From Deinococcus sp. (GTDB taxonomy: Bacteria; Deinococcota; Deinococci; Deinococcales; Deinococcaceae), in the NCBI GenBank assembly GCA_030524065.1, contig JAUNHF010000082.1, forward strand, positions 1-7,676: 7,676 nt of DNA, written 5' to 3'. Position numbers and translations under genes: made by a program. The notes beneath the pieces were generated by a model. It had not been told where the DNA came from. It ran no database searches and saw only the letters and a program-made list of their open reading frames with translations. Below, piece after piece: positions 6,556-7,676 of the stretch (positions within the stretch are counted from its first letter, which is position 1; every line of letters begins with the position of its first letter).

Positions 6556-7172
6556 ACAGATGCAGCACTCCGCGCAGGTCCTGCAAGGTGACTTCGGGCC
6601 GCTCCCCGGCCAGCGGGTGTCCGGTCGGCAGCCACACCGAACGCAGACCAAGCTGCTGCGGACCCCACACGTCGTTACGCGGTGAGTCGCCCACGAACCA
6701 GCTGCCGGCCGCAGTCACACCCCGGGCGTCCAGCGCCAACTGGTAGCTGCGGGGATCAGGCTTGCCGAACCCCACTTCGCCGCTGACCACGACCACACCG
6801 AAGCATTCCGACAGGCCACAGGCGGCCAGCACCGCCCGCTGCGGCCAGCCGTTGGTGACCAGACCCAATCCCACGCTCCTATTTTTTAATTCGCGCAGCA
6901 CCTCAAGGGCGTGCGGCATGCGAACTGCCTGCTGTACGTGGCTCCCAAAATCGCTGAACAGCATCTCTGGATCGTGGGAAAGTCCAAACTCCTGGCGCCA
7001 ACTGAGGGAAAACCTCTCGTTTGGAGCGGTAACCAAAGTCATCCAGCTCCAGAAAACGGGCCGCGTACGCTGGCGGCAGGCTGGAGCGGCGCAGATGACC
7101 GGGCAGCCAGCGCCTCAGCGTGGCGGTGCGGTCATGCAGGGTGCCGTCCAGGTCAAAAAGAACCGTTTGCAT
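6551..7172 (-). pseudogene. HAD-superfamily hydrolase (subfamily IA-like), interrupted by a one-base frameshift
   Basis: The intact product would be a 206-residue haloacid dehalogenase-type phosphatase. Motif I DLDGT (Asp7, Asp9) is in the frame starting at the ATG at 7172-7170, which gives MQTVLFDLDGT and stays sensible through KREVFPQLA (51-59). From there the homologous sequence continues in another frame as QEFGLSHDPEM, then motif II VTNG (105-108), the motif III lysine in GKPDPRSY (136-143) and motif IV VGDSPRND (160-167). Removing one base from GGCGCC at about 6994-6999 restores TTG-GCG-CAG-GAG and joins the halves seamlessly. Unrepaired, translation from 7172 ends after 89 residues at 6903. 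An ATG at 7042 in the second frame could only give a product lacking the nucleophile Asp7. The start lies six bases after the TPR gene's stop, with only weak ribosome-binding signal. It could be a recent pseudogene or a sequencing error; the substrate is unknown. Confidence 0.85.
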
Positions 7173-7178
7173 TCGCTT

Positions 7179-7676
7179 TTACGCTTCTGGGTGGGGCGTA
7201 TCCAGTACCCCCAGGCGGGCGTCTATCTCCCGCACGGCCGCCGCGTCCTCCGCCTGCTGGAAGCAGTTCCGGGCGTTGGTGTACGCGTCCTGGGCCGCTT
7301 CAGCACGGTCCTCAGCCCCGGCAAAGTCGCCCGCCGCCCGCCAGAGGCGGCCCAGCGTGGCCGGGTCATCCGCCGTGACCGCTTCGGCAAAAGCAGCGGC
7401 CAGGGCAGCGTGCGCCTCTCGCTCCTGGCCCAGCGCGTGGCGGCACACGGCCAGCTCGTAGCCGTTGACCGCCAGTGCCAGGGCACCCGGTCCCTCCCCT
7501 TCCGCTCCCGCGCGCTCTAGCAGTTCCCGCTCCTGCACGAACAGCGCCAGCGCGGCGGCGTGGTGGCCCGCTTCACGCTCCACCATCCCCAACTGGTGCA
7601 AAAAGCGGTGCGCTCCCGGCTGCGCCTGCGCTCCCTCCCACAGTTCCCGGTACACAGCGCGGGCTTCGTCAAAACG
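7179..7676 (-). CDS. TPR-repeat protein, C-terminal part
   Basis: The minus-strand frame is open from the right edge to a TAA at 7181-7179, so only the last 165 residues are seen and the start is outside. A GTG at 7655 lies inside a helix (RFDEARAVYRELW) and is taken as an internal valine. Helical pairs with tetratricopeptide spacing are visible: FDEARAVYRELWEG (2-15), FLHQLGMVEREAGHHAAALALF (24-45) and YELAVCRHALGQEREAHAAL (70-89). More Ala-rich helices follow to about residue 150. TPR arrays are protein-interaction scaffolds, so no specific function can be given. There is no signal peptide in view. It is the first visible gene of the minus-strand row, six bases upstream of the HAD gene, which implies co-transcription. 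Confidence 0.75.
   Translation of the reverse strand, partial: RFDEARAVYRELWEGAQAQPGAHRFLHQLGMVEREAGHHAAALALFVQERELLERAGAEGEGPGALALAVNGYELAVCRHALGQEREAHAALAAAFAEAVTADDPATLGRLWRAAGDFAGAEDRAEAAQDAYTNARNCFQQAEDAAAVREIDARLGVLDTPHPEA

Noticed and set aside
6990..7002. Programmed ribosomal frameshift site in the HAD gene
   Set aside because: There is no slippery heptamer, no nearby Shine-Dalgarno stimulator and no evident structure. A mutation or sequencing error is simpler, so this is kept only as a minor alternative.
6763..7520. Plus-strand open frame of about 250 codons across the HAD and TPR genes
   Set aside because: It crosses two minus-strand genes with clear motifs and shows no domain of its own.

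Overview
The window is GC-rich, roughly two-thirds G+C by eye, with tightly packed genes. It looks like a chromosomal segment of a Deinococcus-like bacterium. Three points suggest this. HrpB and RhtA homologues are rich in Ala, Gly, Leu and Arg. Several start codons lack a Shine-Dalgarno sequence but have a TANNNT-like -10 hexamer 6-7 bases upstream, the pattern of leaderless transcripts described in Deinococcus. Long antisense open frames, typical of GC-rich genomes, cover every real gene. The genus is an inference. No mobile element, CRISPR array, rRNA or tRNA was recognised, and no stretch over about 110 bases lacks a gene.

Layout from left to right. Positions 1-158 (minus) hold the N-terminus of a protein that leaves the window, possibly a membrane-anchored enzyme such as type I signal peptidase. 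A 104-base divergent region separates it from rhtA (263-1243, plus), an EamA/RhtA amino-acid exporter with an unusual Arg/Trp-rich tail. Next, on the same strand, is a 763-residue, cysteine-free, apparently secreted protein built of about 14 degenerate RCC1-like repeats (1291-3582). It converges on hrpB (3593-6103, minus), an ATP-dependent RNA helicase. A nested inverted repeat spans the ten bases between the two stop codons and the ends of both genes.

The right part is a minus-strand row of genes read from right to left: a TPR protein (enters at 7676, ends 7179), a HAD-superfamily hydrolase (7172-6551), a 109-residue Cys/His-containing protein of unknown function (6542-6213), and then hrpB after a 109-base gap. 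The first three are separated by only 6-8 bases and look like one transcription unit. hrpB may be the distal gene or may have its own promoter.

The clearest anomaly is in the HAD gene. All four catalytic motifs are present, but motif I is in a different frame from motifs II-IV. One extra base near 6994-6999 explains this: a recent pseudogene, a sequencing error, or, less likely, programmed frameshifting. The other items most worth pursuing are the RCC1-like secreted protein and the small Cys/His protein. I found no convincing evidence of a wholly new multi-gene system.
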